Source: an uncultured Metabacillus sp. (GTDB lineage: Bacteria; Bacillota; Bacilli; Bacillales; Bacillaceae). From it: a DNA stretch of 64,000 nt. The notes under the pieces are model-generated. The model was given only the letters and a program-made list of their open reading frames with translations. It was not told the origin of the DNA and did no database searches. The DNA is taken from contig NZ_CANNCR010000003.1 in assembly GCF_947503125.1 (NCBI RefSeq), positions 1 to 64,000 of the forward strand. Reading direction: 5' to 3'. The translations under genes and the position numbers were made by a program. Below, one piece after another: positions 1 to 8,614 of the stretch. Position 1 is the stretch's first letter; each line of letters begins with the position of its first letter.

Positions 1-157
1 ATGCATTAAATAGTAACAAGAAAGCTGATTAGATAGGCGATATTAGCCTATATTAGAAAATCTGTGAATAATTCAGGATTTATACTATATATCTGTGAAA
101 CGACAGTTACTAAAAAGAGAAATTCTTCTATGAAAAAAATCTACTTACCAATTTACG
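1..157. other. Non-coding stretch downstream of ykkD
   Basis: No gene or T-tailed terminator is seen here. A 6-bp inverted repeat (ATAGGC/GCCTAT, 33-51) could form a weak hairpin downstream of the leftward efflux operon, but it lacks a T-run on either strand. Confidence 0.4.
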
Positions 158-475
158 CTAATAGGGAATAAATTTAAGACCGATTGTAGCAGAAATAATC
201 ATCGCAATAAATAATAATCGTTTCCAACCTGCTGATTCACCAAAGAAAAGGATGCCCATTAATGCACTCCCGACGGTCCCTATTCCTGTCCAAACTGCAT
301 AGGCTGTTCCCATTGAAATGGTCTTCATGGCAATTGAGAGCATAAGAAAGCTCAATGCAAATCCAGCTGTCATATAAACGATATTGATGAGCGATTTATT
401 TTTATTAAACTTAGAAATCGCAGCAACTCCGGCAACCTCGCAAAAGCCTGCTAAAATAAGAAAAATCCAATCCAT
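158..475 (-). CDS. ykkD: Small multidrug resistance exporter subunit, YkkD-like
   Basis: A 105-residue, four-helix SMR protein. Glu13 in helix 1 is the family's proton/substrate-coupling acid, and the helix 3 motif AYAVWTGIGT is characteristic. The sequence resembles B. subtilis YkkD, one half of a heteromeric pair. The start at 475 is chosen because AAGGAGG lies 9 nt upstream; the longer in-frame reading has a basic extension not expected of an SMR. It begins 4 nt after the ykkC stop, so the two are probably co-transcribed and assemble antiparallel in the membrane. Known SMR pairs export cationic drugs or guanidinyl compounds; the substrate here is not shown. Confidence 0.85.
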   Translation of the reverse strand: MDWIFLILAGFCEVAGVAAISKFNKNKSLINIVYMTAGFALSFLMLSIAMKTISMGTAYAVWTGIGTVGSALMGILFFGESAGWKRLLFIAMIISATIGLKFIPY

Positions 476-479
476 GATT

Positions 480-821
480 TTATGCCTCCTTTTCTTGAAC
501 CTCATGCTCACTAGTTACTACTTTCAAGCCGATCACACCGGAAATAAGAACGGTACATAAAGCGATTTTCACCCAATTAAAGGGATAATCAAAAAAGATA
601 ATTTCCGCAAGAACAGTGCCAGCTGCACCTAACCCAGTAAAGACGGCATAAACGGTGCTGACAGGTAATGAATTTGTTGCTTTTATGAGCAGATAAAAGC
701 TAATGATAATAGCTAAAAATGTACCTATCCATGCGAGAAGATCTTGAGCGTGCTTTAATCCAGCCACCCAGCTAACCTCAAAAAATCCCGCTATATAAAC
801 GAGCAGCCACTTTTTATTCAT
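480..821 (-). CDS. ykkC: Small multidrug resistance exporter subunit, YkkC-like
   Basis: A 113-residue SMR protein with four predicted helices, Glu15 in helix 1, the segment VYAVFTGLG in helix 3 and a charged C-terminal tail. The sequence strongly recalls B. subtilis YkkC. The chosen start (MNKKW) follows a GGGGGATCTGA-type ribosome site, and the gene overlaps the end of the upstream TetR gene by 8 bp, indicating translational coupling. It probably forms a heterodimer with the downstream YkkD-like protein. There is no room for the guanidine-I riboswitch that precedes ykkCD in B. subtilis; control probably comes from the TetR protein. Confidence 0.87.
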   Translation of the reverse strand: MNKKWLLVYIAGFFEVSWVAGLKHAQDLLAWIGTFLAIIISFYLLIKATNSLPVSTVYAVFTGLGAAGTVLAEIIFFDYPFNWVKIALCTVLISGVIGLKVVTSEHEVQEKEA

Positions 822-1407
822 ATTCAGATCCCCCTTTAGAAGCAATTCCTTGCCAGAAAATTTTCCAACCAGCGTTTAATCTCCGTTGAAACCGTTCAAT
901 TCCGCTGTATAAAAGCTCGACTAGAACAGCATCATTTAGGCCAATAAAGGCGATTACTGCATCATTTATGCTCACTGCCCCAATTAAGCTTTGTTTATTT
1001 TCCTTGAATAGCTCGACTAGAATGTCCTCCAATTCATCATAATAATGATAAATATTATCCATTACTTGATCATAGAGGTGATTGGGCGGTAAAAAGCCCA
1101 TTCTTAGCAAAAACTTCGTAGCAGCCTGTTCTTCATACCGATTACTATACTCTTGCAGAAATTGAAATAGCTTTTTCTCCAAGGATAGTTGCTTATTCTT
1201 TATGAAGAAATTTATAATGTATTCTTTTTCCTGGATCAGCACCTCATTCATGACTGTAAGGAACAAATCATCCTTATTGGCAAAATGGGCGTATATTGAT
1301 TGCTTTTTAATTCCAACCTCGCTTGCGATCGCGGATAAGGACGTTCCTTCATAACCGCTGTTTGCAAAGTGATTTAATGCTGCGATCTTAATTTTGCTTG
1401 CTGACAT
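814..1407 (-). CDS. TetR-family transcriptional regulator of the SMR operon
   Basis: A 197-residue protein with an N-terminal TetR helix-turn-helix (about residues 5-50; [21 protein letters not shown]) and a helical ligand-binding C-terminal domain. The second ATG (1407) is preferred because AGGAAGG lies 9 nt upstream of it and directly abuts the first ATG (1416). It is the first gene of a leftward operon with the two SMR genes. A 14-bp inverted repeat over its own predicted transcription start suggests autorepression relieved by an effector, probably a substrate of the exporter. The effector cannot be read from sequence. Confidence 0.85.
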   Translation of the reverse strand: MSASKIKIAALNHFANSGYEGTSLSAIASEVGIKKQSIYAHFANKDDLFLTVMNEVLIQEKEYIINFFIKNKQLSLEKKLFQFLQEYSNRYEEQAATKFLLRMGFLPPNHLYDQVMDNIYHYYDELEDILVELFKENKQSLIGAVSINDAVIAFIGLNDAVLVELLYSGIERFQRRLNAGWKIFWQGIASKGGSEYE

Positions 1408-1421
1408 GCTTTTCATCCTTC

Positions 1422-1470
1422 CTGACGTTCGTCAGTTTATTAGTATAAACGTCCAATAAAATAGTGTCAA
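1422..1470 (-). promoter_or_regulatory. SigA promoter with overlapping TetR-type operator
   Basis: On the minus strand, TTGACA (1465-1470) and TATACT (1442-1447) are separated by exactly 17 nt. Six bases downstream lies CTGACG-TT-CGTCAG (1422-1435), an inverted repeat covering the expected +1 and running into the ribosome site. That is a typical place for an autorepressing TetR operator. Occupancy is inference. Confidence 0.75.
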
Positions 1471-1551
1471 TGTAAAAAATGGAAAAAGAATGAAGGTGGG
1501 TACTTTTGCCTATTGTTATTTGATCATGATATTGCTTTTTTTATGCCGGAC

Positions 1552-1581
1552 TTGTTATTCTATTGAAAGTGGTGTTAAAAT
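1552..1581 (+). promoter_or_regulatory. Candidate SigA promoter for the carboxypeptidase gene
   Basis: TTGTTA (1552-1557) and TAAAAT (1576-1581) are separated by 18 nt, about 40 nt upstream of the start codon. Confidence 0.4.
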
Positions 1582-1622
1582 GCTCACCGCTACAAGTAAA
1601 AAAATACTTAGGAGTAAGCAAC

Positions 1623-2807
1623 ATGAATATAAACATATTTCAATATATCCTTATATTGCCCCTGTGCTTATTCGTCTTTCCTTCAATAATAAGTGCTGAA
1701 ACAGAAGAAATTGAAAATATCCAGTTAGATAGTCAATCCGCTATATTGATAGAAGCAAACTCAGGTCAAGTTTTATATGAAAAAAACAGCCAAGAGAAAC
1801 TCCCGCCCGCCAGCATTACAAAAATTGCAACCGCTATTTATGCTATAGAGAAGGGAAACCTCGATGATCTTGTTACGGTAAGTGAAAAGGCCAGGAATGT
1901 CGATGGAACCCGCGTATACTTAGAGACAGGTGAACAAGTTCCTTTAATCAAACTAATACAAGGTCTTGTGATTAATTCTGGAAATGATGCAGGTGTCGCG
2001 ATTGCTGAACATTTAAGTGGGTCTGTAGATGAATTTGTCATCGATTTTAACCAGTATCTTCAAGAAGAAATAGGCGTTGAACATACACATTTTACAAACC
2101 CGCATGGACTTTATGATCCCGAGCATGTAACAACAGCTGAGGATATGGCCAAGATTACTCAATATGCGATGAAAAATGATATTTTTCGTGAGATTTTTAA
2201 TACGGCAGAGCTTCCGTGGGATGGTGAAACATGGGATACAACCCTCATTAATCACCATATGATGGTGCGTGATCAATCGTATGAAGGAATAACCGGCGGT
2301 AAGAATGGATTCGTTACTGAAGCAGGCTTTACACTCGTGACGACGGCTGAACGTGAAAATTTAAGCTTGATTGTAGTCACGTTAAAGACAAAGACTGATG
2401 AACAATCGTATGAAGATACGGTAGCATTAATGGATTACGGATTTCATCATTTTGAAACAGAAAAAATAGCAGAGGATATGCAATTTGTAGATGATTTAGA
2501 GAGTCAATATGTAACGAATGAGGAAATCTCCTTTACAAAAAAAATAGGTGAGCTTACAGAGGAAGAGGTTCTTTCTTCCGGAATGTTAGTCATAAAGGGA
2601 GAAGATGGGAGAACCATTCTTGAGCAACAGCTGACAGCAGTCAATACAAAAGAAAAAAATGAACAAATGGATAGTAAAGTCGTAGCTTCTCCACTGCCGG
2701 AAGAAGAGCTGAATCATGAAGACCATTTATCTTTTCTCGTCCCTATAGCCCTTGTGATTACTTTAATTATTTCAAGTATGTTTTTATTACAGGTAAGAAG
2801 ATTGTAA
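1623..2807 (+). CDS. Serine-type D-alanyl-D-alanine carboxypeptidase (peptidase S11)
   Basis: A 394-residue penicillin-binding-protein-like enzyme, exported by an N-terminal signal segment (about 1-25, ending IISAE). The S11 motifs are present: SxxK as Ser64-Ile-Thr-Lys67 and SGN at 119-121. The third motif reads Lys227-Asn-Gly229 instead of the usual KTG. A transmembrane helix near residues 370-390 would anchor it at the C terminus, unlike the amphipathic anchor of classical DacA. The start is set by AGGAG 8 nt before ATG 1623. It probably trims the terminal D-Ala of peptidoglycan stem peptides. The DacF/DacB-like subfamily was not resolved. Confidence 0.85.
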   Translation: MNINIFQYILILPLCLFVFPSIISAETEEIENIQLDSQSAILIEANSGQVLYEKNSQEKLPPASITKIATAIYAIEKGNLDDLVTVSEKARNVDGTRVYLETGEQVPLIKLIQGLVINSGNDAGVAIAEHLSGSVDEFVIDFNQYLQEEIGVEHTHFTNPHGLYDPEHVTTAEDMAKITQYAMKNDIFREIFNTAELPWDGETWDTTLINHHMMVRDQSYEGITGGKNGFVTEAGFTLVTTAERENLSLIVVTLKTKTDEQSYEDTVALMDYGFHHFETEKIAEDMQFVDDLESQYVTNEEISFTKKIGELTEEEVLSSGMLVIKGEDGRTILEQQLTAVNTKEKNEQMDSKVVASPLPEEELNHEDHLSFLVPIALVITLIISSMFLLQVRRL

Positions 2808-2890
2808 AGGGAGAATCTTTTTTGCATAATACGGCTTATTCAGCTATAATTTATTAAGATTCTATTCTTTTAAGAAAGAAGTGTTCAAGA

Positions 2891-3061
2891 ATGAACTTAG
2901 GCTTCGGCGAAATCATGCTTATTGTGTTTGTCGCTTTACTTTTATTCGGTCCAAAGAAGCTGCCAGAGTTAGGTAAGGCTGCTGGAAAAACCTTAAGAGA
3001 ATTTAAACGGGCAACAAAAGGTCTGATGGATGATGAGGACGATACCTCAGTAAAAAAATAA
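2891..3061 (+). CDS. tatA: Sec-independent (Tat) translocase subunit TatA
   Basis: A 56-residue protein. A short hydrophobic helix (about 5-19) is followed by the Phe-Gly-Pro hinge (19-21), the [10 protein letters not shown] amphipathic helix, and an acidic and lysine-rich tail, which is the TatA/E plan. TatA oligomerises with TatC to pass folded proteins through the membrane. The ribosome site is weak (AAGAAAG). No tatC lies nearby, so this is a solo tatA comparable to tatAc of B. subtilis. A terminator follows directly. Confidence 0.88.
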   Translation: MNLGFGEIMLIVFVALLLFGPKKLPELGKAAGKTLREFKRATKGLMDDEDDTSVKK

Positions 3062-3082
3062 CGATTGATTATGATAATGAGT

Positions 3083-3115
3083 GGGGCATGGCGTCTGCCA
3101 ATGTCTCTTTTTTTT
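3083..3115 (+). terminator. Rho-independent terminator after tatA
   Basis: The GGGGCATGGC arm pairs, with wobbles and one bulge, with GCCAATGTCTC around a GTCT loop, and eight T residues follow. Confidence 0.7.
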
Positions 3116-3349
3116 GGTTAAATACGTTATAAACCATTTTGTTTGTACGTATTTTTATAAGTAATGAACAAAAAAAGGAAAGCGCTTTTATCAGACCTCA
3201 GGAAAGGAAGATTCTTTGTCTTCATTTCGGAGTTGGCGCTGGCATCGAATTGAACAACATTCCTTATCTCTTTTTGCACTATCGGAGGCATGAACGCTTA
3301 AGCTTTTTCTGTTAAGAAGAAAATCATTTGCCTAAAGGAGGCATGTAAC

Positions 3350-5146
3350 GTGCAAACACCAATATACAAGAACAGTTGGAACCTTGAGACGATCTTCAAA
3401 GGCGGCAGTCTTTCTTCCGAATTTACCGGTTATATAGCTGAGATCGAGCAGCTTGTTGCAGAGTTGGAAAAAATGATGAAGAAATGGCCGGTAGAGTTTG
3501 CTGTAACAGATATAAAGCAATTATTGGACACACTGGATAATATCACGTACATAAAAATTAAATTAGAACAAGCGGGATCATTTGTTAGCTGTTTGCAGGC
3601 ACAAAACACTTCAGATGCACAGGCAAATCTCTTGCGTTCAAAGGTAACAGCAATTGGTTCAACCTTTGCAAAGACAAAACTTACATTCGAACAGCTGCTT
3701 GGGAATATGAACCAGGTTGTTTGGGATGAACTGCTAACAGATCAGCGGCTGCAAGGTCTTTCTTTTGTACTAAATGAAATACGCAATCATACAAAGGAAA
3801 GGCTATCTGTTGATAAAGAGCAATTGGTTCAAGGCTTGTCTGTTGACGGTTATTATGGCTGGGAACAGCTATATGATCTTTTAGTCGCAAAAATCCAAAT
3901 TTCATTCGAAGAAAATGGCCATGTCAAGTCATTATCAGTTGGCCAAGCTGCAAATAAATTTTCTGAAAAAGACCGTTCTATTCGGAAAGACCTCTTTGTT
4001 AAATGGGAAAAAGCCTGGGGATCACAGGCAGATGTGTTTGCAGAGACATTAAATCGTATCGCAGGATTTCGCTTAACCGTTTATCATGAGAGAGGCTGGA
4101 CTGATCCTTTAAAAGAACCGCTTGAAATAAATCGAATGAAAAAGGAAACACTTGAAACGATGTGGCAGGTTATTTCAGAAAATAAGCAGCCGCTCGTAAG
4201 TTATATGAAGCGGAAAGCAGAACGATTGGGCATAAATAAACTAAGTTGGTATGATGTCGAGGCTCCAATTGTGGAAACAGATCATTCCGAGGTCACCTAT
4301 CAAGAAGGATCCCAGTTTATTTTGGAGCAGTTTAGCAAATTTGGACCGAATTTAACGGAGTTTACTAAAAAAGCTTTTGAACAAGAGTGGATTGAAGCTG
4401 AGGACCGTCCAGGAAAAGCACCAGGTGGATTTTGTACAGGATTCCCTGATAGCAATGAATCACGGATTTTTATGACGTTCTCAGGCTCGCCAGGAAATGT
4501 GTCAACACTTGCCCATGAATTAGGTCATGCGTTCCATTCCTTTGCGATGAACAGTGTTCATCCGCTAAATTGCGATTATGCTATGAATGTAGCGGAGACT
4601 GCATCGACATTTGCCGAAATGATTGTTGCCGATGCTGCAGTAAAACAAGCAAAAACTAAAACTGAAAGACTTGCTTTGTTGGAGGATAAATTACAGCGAA
4701 GTGTTGCATTGTTAATGAATATCCATGCCCGCTTTTTATTTGAAACAAGGTTTTATGAAGAAAGAAAGGCAGGATATGTTTCAAGTGAAAAATTATCAAA
4801 AATGATGGTGGAAGCTCAAAAAGAAGCATATTGTGACGCATTGGAGGAGTACCATCCGCATTTTTGGGCATCAAAGCTTCACTTTTATATTACCGATGTG
4901 CCATTTTATAATTTTCCGTATACATTTGGCTATTTATTTTCCCTTGGCCTATATGCAAAAGCGCTTGAGGAAGGAGAAGTCTTTGAAAAGCAATACATAG
5001 CACTGCTAAAAGATACAGGTTCAATGACTGTAGAGGAATTGGCTGCAAAGCATTTGTCGGTAGACTTAACCAAACGGGAATTTTGGGAGAAAGCGGTTCA
5101 TTTGGCTGTAAGCGATGTTGAAGAATTTATGGAGTTAACAAATTAA
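3350..5146 (+). CDS. M3-family oligoendopeptidase (PepF-like)
   Basis: A 598-residue cytosolic zinc metallopeptidase. The HExxH motif is His389-Glu-Leu-Gly-His393, with a candidate third ligand at about Glu416 in NVAETASTF, as in the M3B/PepF family. The length matches PepF proteins (about 600). The GTG start has AAAGGAGG 8 nt upstream; the intervening ATG is followed at once by TAA. It probably degrades oligopeptides, for instance after import or signal-peptide release. It stands alone between the tatA terminator and a symporter gene. Confidence 0.88.
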   Translation: MQTPIYKNSWNLETIFKGGSLSSEFTGYIAEIEQLVAELEKMMKKWPVEFAVTDIKQLLDTLDNITYIKIKLEQAGSFVSCLQAQNTSDAQANLLRSKVTAIGSTFAKTKLTFEQLLGNMNQVVWDELLTDQRLQGLSFVLNEIRNHTKERLSVDKEQLVQGLSVDGYYGWEQLYDLLVAKIQISFEENGHVKSLSVGQAANKFSEKDRSIRKDLFVKWEKAWGSQADVFAETLNRIAGFRLTVYHERGWTDPLKEPLEINRMKKETLETMWQVISENKQPLVSYMKRKAERLGINKLSWYDVEAPIVETDHSEVTYQEGSQFILEQFSKFGPNLTEFTKKAFEQEWIEAEDRPGKAPGGFCTGFPDSNESRIFMTFSGSPGNVSTLAHELGHAFHSFAMNSVHPLNCDYAMNVAETASTFAEMIVADAAVKQAKTKTERLALLEDKLQRSVALLMNIHARFLFETRFYEERKAGYVSSEKLSKMMVEAQKEAYCDALEEYHPHFWASKLHFYITDVPFYNFPYTFGYLFSLGLYAKALEEGEVFEKQYIALLKDTGSMTVEELAAKHLSVDLTKREFWEKAVHLAVSDVEEFMELTN

Positions 5147-5251
5147 AAAGAAAGAATGGGTTTTCATTTAGGAAAGATAGGGAATAGATCATAAAGTGTG
5201 GTTTACTCCCCGTTATGACCAGGTTAATTGAAAGAAACAGAGGTGGTTAAA

Positions 5252-6481
5252 TTGAAGTTAGCAACGAAGATTATTATAGGATTGATCACTGGGGCAATTG
5301 TTGGATTACTCTTAAATATTTTTTCTCCTGACTTATTCGGAACACTTAATACCTTTTTATTTACGCCATTAGGAAAGATCTTTTTAAATTTAATTAATAT
5401 GCTTGTTGTTCCTATTGTGTTTTTCTCGATCACACTTGGGGTTGCAGGGCTTGGAGATCCGAAGAAGCTTGGAAGAATCGGATTTAAAACCATTGCATTC
5501 TTTTTAGTAACAACGGCGATTGCGATAATAATCGGATTAGCTCTTGCGATGATTATTCAACCAGGCAATGTCGGCAACTTTGATACGGCGGGAGCGAAAT
5601 TTGAAGCGGAAGAGGCACCATCAACCGCTGAGACATTATTAAATATCGTTCCAACCAATCCGATCAAAGCATTTGCAGAAGGAAATATGCTGCAAATTAT
5701 CGTATTTTCGATCTTTGTTGGCTATGGGATTACGATGCTAGGAAAGAAATCAAGCGCTTTGCTAAATGTTGTTGAGCAAGGTAATGACTTGATGATGTTT
5801 TTAGTCAACTTGGTCATGAAGTTTGCTCCGTACGGTACGTTTGGGTTAATTGCAACAGCTGTCGGCAGTCAAGGTCTACCGGCTATTAAAGCAATGGGCT
5901 TATACATGAGTGTTGTCGTGTTAGCCCTTATTATCCATGCGATCTTCACGTATGGCTCAGCAGTGTTTTTCTTAGCAAAATACAATCCATTAACATTTTT
6001 CAAAAAGTTTGCCCCAGCAATGAGTGTTGCGTTTAGTACATCCAGCAGTAATGCAACCTTGCCTGTTTCCATGGAAACGGCGCAAAAGGAGCTCAAAGTG
6101 CCTGAATCGATCAGCAGCTTTGTTCAGCCGCTTGGTGCAACAATTAATATGGATGGTACAGCAATTATGCAAGGTGTGGCAACGATTTTTATTGCACAGG
6201 TTTACGGTGTATCTTTATCCCCAATGGAACTTGTGACCGTTGTATTAACTGCTGTATTGGCAAGTATTGGAACAGCAGGAGTGCCCGGCGTTGGGTTAAT
6301 TATGCTGGCAATGGTATTAAGTTCTGTAAACTTGCCTGTAGCGGGAATCGGTTTAATTTTAGGTATTGATCGTTTATTAGATATGGCACGTACCGCAATT
6401 AATATTACAGGTGATGCTGCTTGTGCCTTATATGTTTCTGAAACAGAGAAAAAGCATATGAATCTTAAAGAGGAAAATTGA
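5252..6481 (+). CDS. Dicarboxylate/amino-acid:cation symporter (DAACS family)
   Basis: A 409-residue multi-helix membrane protein. It has the family's serine-rich re-entrant loop (SFSTSSSNATLP) and the Asn299-Met-Asp-Gly-Thr303 motif that coordinates sodium and substrate in GltPh-like transporters. A TTG start at 5252 is preferred because AGGTGG lies 5 nt upstream; the earlier in-frame TTG has no ribosome site. Substrates in the family are glutamate, aspartate or C4-dicarboxylates, and which applies here is unknown. It is monocistronic, bounded by a strong bidirectional terminator. Confidence 0.9.
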   Translation: MKLATKIIIGLITGAIVGLLLNIFSPDLFGTLNTFLFTPLGKIFLNLINMLVVPIVFFSITLGVAGLGDPKKLGRIGFKTIAFFLVTTAIAIIIGLALAMIIQPGNVGNFDTAGAKFEAEEAPSTAETLLNIVPTNPIKAFAEGNMLQIIVFSIFVGYGITMLGKKSSALLNVVEQGNDLMMFLVNLVMKFAPYGTFGLIATAVGSQGLPAIKAMGLYMSVVVLALIIHAIFTYGSAVFFLAKYNPLTFFKKFAPAMSVAFSTSSSNATLPVSMETAQKELKVPESISSFVQPLGATINMDGTAIMQGVATIFIAQVYGVSLSPMELVTVVLTAVLASIGTAGVPGVGLIMLAMVLSSVNLPVAGIGLILGIDRLLDMARTAINITGDAACALYVSETEKKHMNLKEEN

Positions 6482-6492
6482 TTATTACCTAT

Positions 6493-6545
6493 AAAATGGA
6501 GCTGATGATAAGGGTCTGTCCTTATCATCAGCTCCATTTTTTATT
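6493..6545. terminator. Bidirectional terminator between convergent genes
   Basis: A 21-bp perfect stem (arms 6493-6513 and 6520-6540) with a GTCTGT loop has T-runs on both strands, serving the symporter gene and the leftward ZIP gene. Confidence 0.9.
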
Positions 6546-6607
6546 AGAGGTATATACTAATCACTTTAAGGAGATGGATAAGATTGGGGTTTATTGATTA
6601 AAGGCCC

Positions 6608-7342
6608 TTATAGTTGTGAAAGAAACAGCGAGCATAATAATCCAAGGGAAGCGATTAAACCAACAATTGCACCACCTTCTTCAAACGCTTCAGGCATCAT
6701 CGTTGATGCAACCATTGCCATGATTCCTCCTGCAGCAAAAGCGGAAATAAACGATAAAATGGTTGTTGATGTATTTTGCAGCAGTGAATAGCCAAGCAAT
6801 GAACTAAGTGAAGCGAGGAATACAACGATAAGCCACATCGAAATGAGCATTTTTTTACTATAGCCGTCTTTTTTTAGCCCTACCGTACTTGAGAGCCCTT
6901 CAGGAAAGTTGCTAATAAAAACAGCAATAACCATTAAATAGCTGACAGTGCCCTGCTCAAGTAAGCTTACGCCAATAATCACCGATTCTGGAATGGCATC
7001 GATGATGGTCCCGATAAAAATCGATAACCCGGAATGATTCGTGTTCCGCTTTTTTGTCCGTTTCCTCTCGTTACCGCCTCTTTTCGCGATGATTGCTTCC
7101 GAAATGGTAAAAATGGATGCGCCAGATATAAACCCAACCGATGTTGCGATAAGACCGCCCTCTTTGACAGCTTCTGAAAGCAGCTCAAAAGAAGCAGCCC
7201 CGATTAAAACACCGGTACCAAATGACATGATCAAGCCTGTTATTTTTTTTGGCAAATCTGTTAGCAGCCCGATTAGCGCACCCATTAAAATGGAAGAACC
7301 GGCAAATGCTCCCCAAAGTCCAGCTTGAAGCAAATTTCTCAT
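6608..7342 (-). CDS. ZIP-family divalent metal transporter
   Basis: A 244-residue protein with about eight hydrophobic segments. The metal-binding helices carry DAIPES and NFPEG, variants of the HSIPEG/NFPEG signature of ZIP carriers. A Lys/Arg-rich cytoplasmic loop after helix 3 (KRGGNERKRTKKR) is typical. It probably imports zinc or another divalent metal. The start is uncertain: GGGAG directly abuts the ATG at 7342, so a TTG at 7333 (9 nt downstream of that site) may be used instead. No operator was recognised upstream. Confidence 0.83.
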   Translation of the reverse strand: MRNLLQAGLWGAFAGSSILMGALIGLLTDLPKKITGLIMSFGTGVLIGAASFELLSEAVKEGGLIATSVGFISGASIFTISEAIIAKRGGNERKRTKKRNTNHSGLSIFIGTIIDAIPESVIIGVSLLEQGTVSYLMVIAVFISNFPEGLSSTVGLKKDGYSKKMLISMWLIVVFLASLSSLLGYSLLQNTSTTILSFISAFAAGGIMAMVASTMMPEAFEEGGAIVGLIASLGLLCSLFLSQL

Positions 7343-7414
7343 CTCCCGTCACTTCTTTTGGTGTTATTTTCCCCGAGTTTCTTTAGAAAAAACAATGAAA
7401 ACCCCATATCATAA

Positions 7415-7446
7415 ATAAAAAAGGCGGCTAACATATGTCAGCCGCC
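7415..7446 (-). terminator. Terminator of the siderophore-binding lipoprotein gene
   Basis: On the minus strand GGCGGCT and AGCCGCC form a stem around a 10-nt loop, followed by TTTTTTAT, directly after the stop codon. Confidence 0.85.
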
Positions 7447-7452
7447 TAACGC

Positions 7453-8460
7453 TTATTCAGCTAAAATCTTTTCAAGATCGTCTAGTAATTTATTTGCCGC
7501 AATGACACCGCCTGCAGTGTTCCAAATAGCATCATCCACTTTATAAGCTTTTCCTTCTTTTACGACATTAAGGTTTTTCCAAAGAGGATCATTTGTCCAT
7601 TCTTCCTCTGTTTTTGTTGCTTCTGTATCACCAGGAGGTGCATAAGTAAAGTAGAATAAAAGATCTGCATCCATTTTTGGAATGACTTCTTTACCTACCT
7701 CACGAACAAAAAGATCATCTGGATTATCTGCAAATAATTCTTGAACAGAGCTTGAGTGTTTTAATCCAAGCTTGTCAAATATTACTCCAGAGAATGTATC
7801 AGTATAATAAACTCTTGTTAAACCAGCCATAAAACGAACGACAGAGACCTCTTGGTTCAATTTATCACCAGCTGTTTCTTTTAGTTCTGTAATACGTGCT
7901 TCAAAATCTTCAATTACTTTGTTGCCTTCCTCTTCACGGTTTAAAGCTTTAGCATATAATTTGAAGTTTTCCTGCCAGTCGCCTCTTAATGTTTCAGCAA
8001 AAACAGTCGGTGCAATGGCACTTAATTTATCATAAATTTTTTCCTGACGCATTTTGTTGCCAATGATAAGATCTGGTTGAAGTGCTGCAATTGCCTCAAC
8101 ATTCACTTCACTTTCTGTTCCGACAACTTCCACATCCTTCATGTCATCTGCAATATGATCATACCATGGTTCACCTAACCAAGATTGAACAGCCCCAACA
8201 GGCTTAACACCCATTGATAGAAGGGCTTCAGTTCCTTCATTAGTTAAAATGACAATCTTTTCTGGAGTCCCTTTAATTTCAGTTGATCCCATTGCATGTT
8301 CGATTGTATAGGTTTCTTCAGCCTTCGCATCAGTACCTCCCTCAGCACCTTGAGATTCAGTGCCTTCTTCTGTTGCATTATTGCCGCAAGCAGCTAATAA
8401 AAGCATTACAAAGCTTAATACGAATAATGATAGCCATGATTTTTTATATGTAGCTTCCAT
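7453..8460 (-). CDS. Iron-siderophore ABC transporter substrate-binding lipoprotein (YfiY-like)
   Basis: A 335-residue lipoprotein with a signal peptide and lipobox Leu-Ala-Ala-Cys25, an acidic linker, and a FecB/BtuF-type bilobed domain (EKIVILTNEGTEALLSMG, LQPDLIIG). GGAGGA precedes the ATG. It is divergent from the two permease genes and shares with them a control region holding three Fur-box-like palindromes. The arrangement resembles YfiY-YfiZ-YfhA with the YusV ATPase of B. subtilis, a system implicated in uptake of hydroxamate/citrate-type siderophores; the actual ligand is unknown. Confidence 0.87.
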   Translation of the reverse strand: MEATYKKSWLSLFVLSFVMLLLAACGNNATEEGTESQGAEGGTDAKAEETYTIEHAMGSTEIKGTPEKIVILTNEGTEALLSMGVKPVGAVQSWLGEPWYDHIADDMKDVEVVGTESEVNVEAIAALQPDLIIGNKMRQEKIYDKLSAIAPTVFAETLRGDWQENFKLYAKALNREEEGNKVIEDFEARITELKETAGDKLNQEVSVVRFMAGLTRVYYTDTFSGVIFDKLGLKHSSSVQELFADNPDDLFVREVGKEVIPKMDADLLFYFTYAPPGDTEATKTEEEWTNDPLWKNLNVVKEGKAYKVDDAIWNTAGGVIAANKLLDDLEKILAE

Positions 8461-8478
8461 TGTTTGTCCTCCTCGACA

Positions 8479-8557
8479 TGATAATCATTTTCATTTACAA
8501 AGAGAATGATAAAAGTTATCAAGTAAAAAGTCAATATATAATTGAAAATGATTTTCA
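8479..8557. promoter_or_regulatory. Divergent control region with three Fur-box-like palindromes
   Basis: Three 15-bp elements resemble the Bacillus 7-1-7 Fur box (TGATAATNATTATCA): TGATAATCATTTTCA (8479-8493), TGATAAAAGTTATCA (8507-8521) and TGAAAATGATTTTCA (8543-8557, a perfect palindrome). They sit between the lipoprotein gene and the permease genes and would allow iron-dependent repression of both directions. Confidence 0.8.
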
Positions 8558-8614
8558 AGATCAACTGTTTTTGATATGATAGATATAGATATAAGTAGTG
8601 GTAGGGAGTACAAC

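Noticed and set aside
1490-1699. Open frame overlapping the start of the D,D-carboxypeptidase in another frame.
   Set aside because: No ribosome site and it overlaps a gene with clear catalytic motifs.
3171-3190. cre-like AGGAAAGCGCTTTTA upstream of the oligoendopeptidase gene.
   Set aside because: Two mismatches in key positions and over 150 nt from the start without a clear promoter; too weak.
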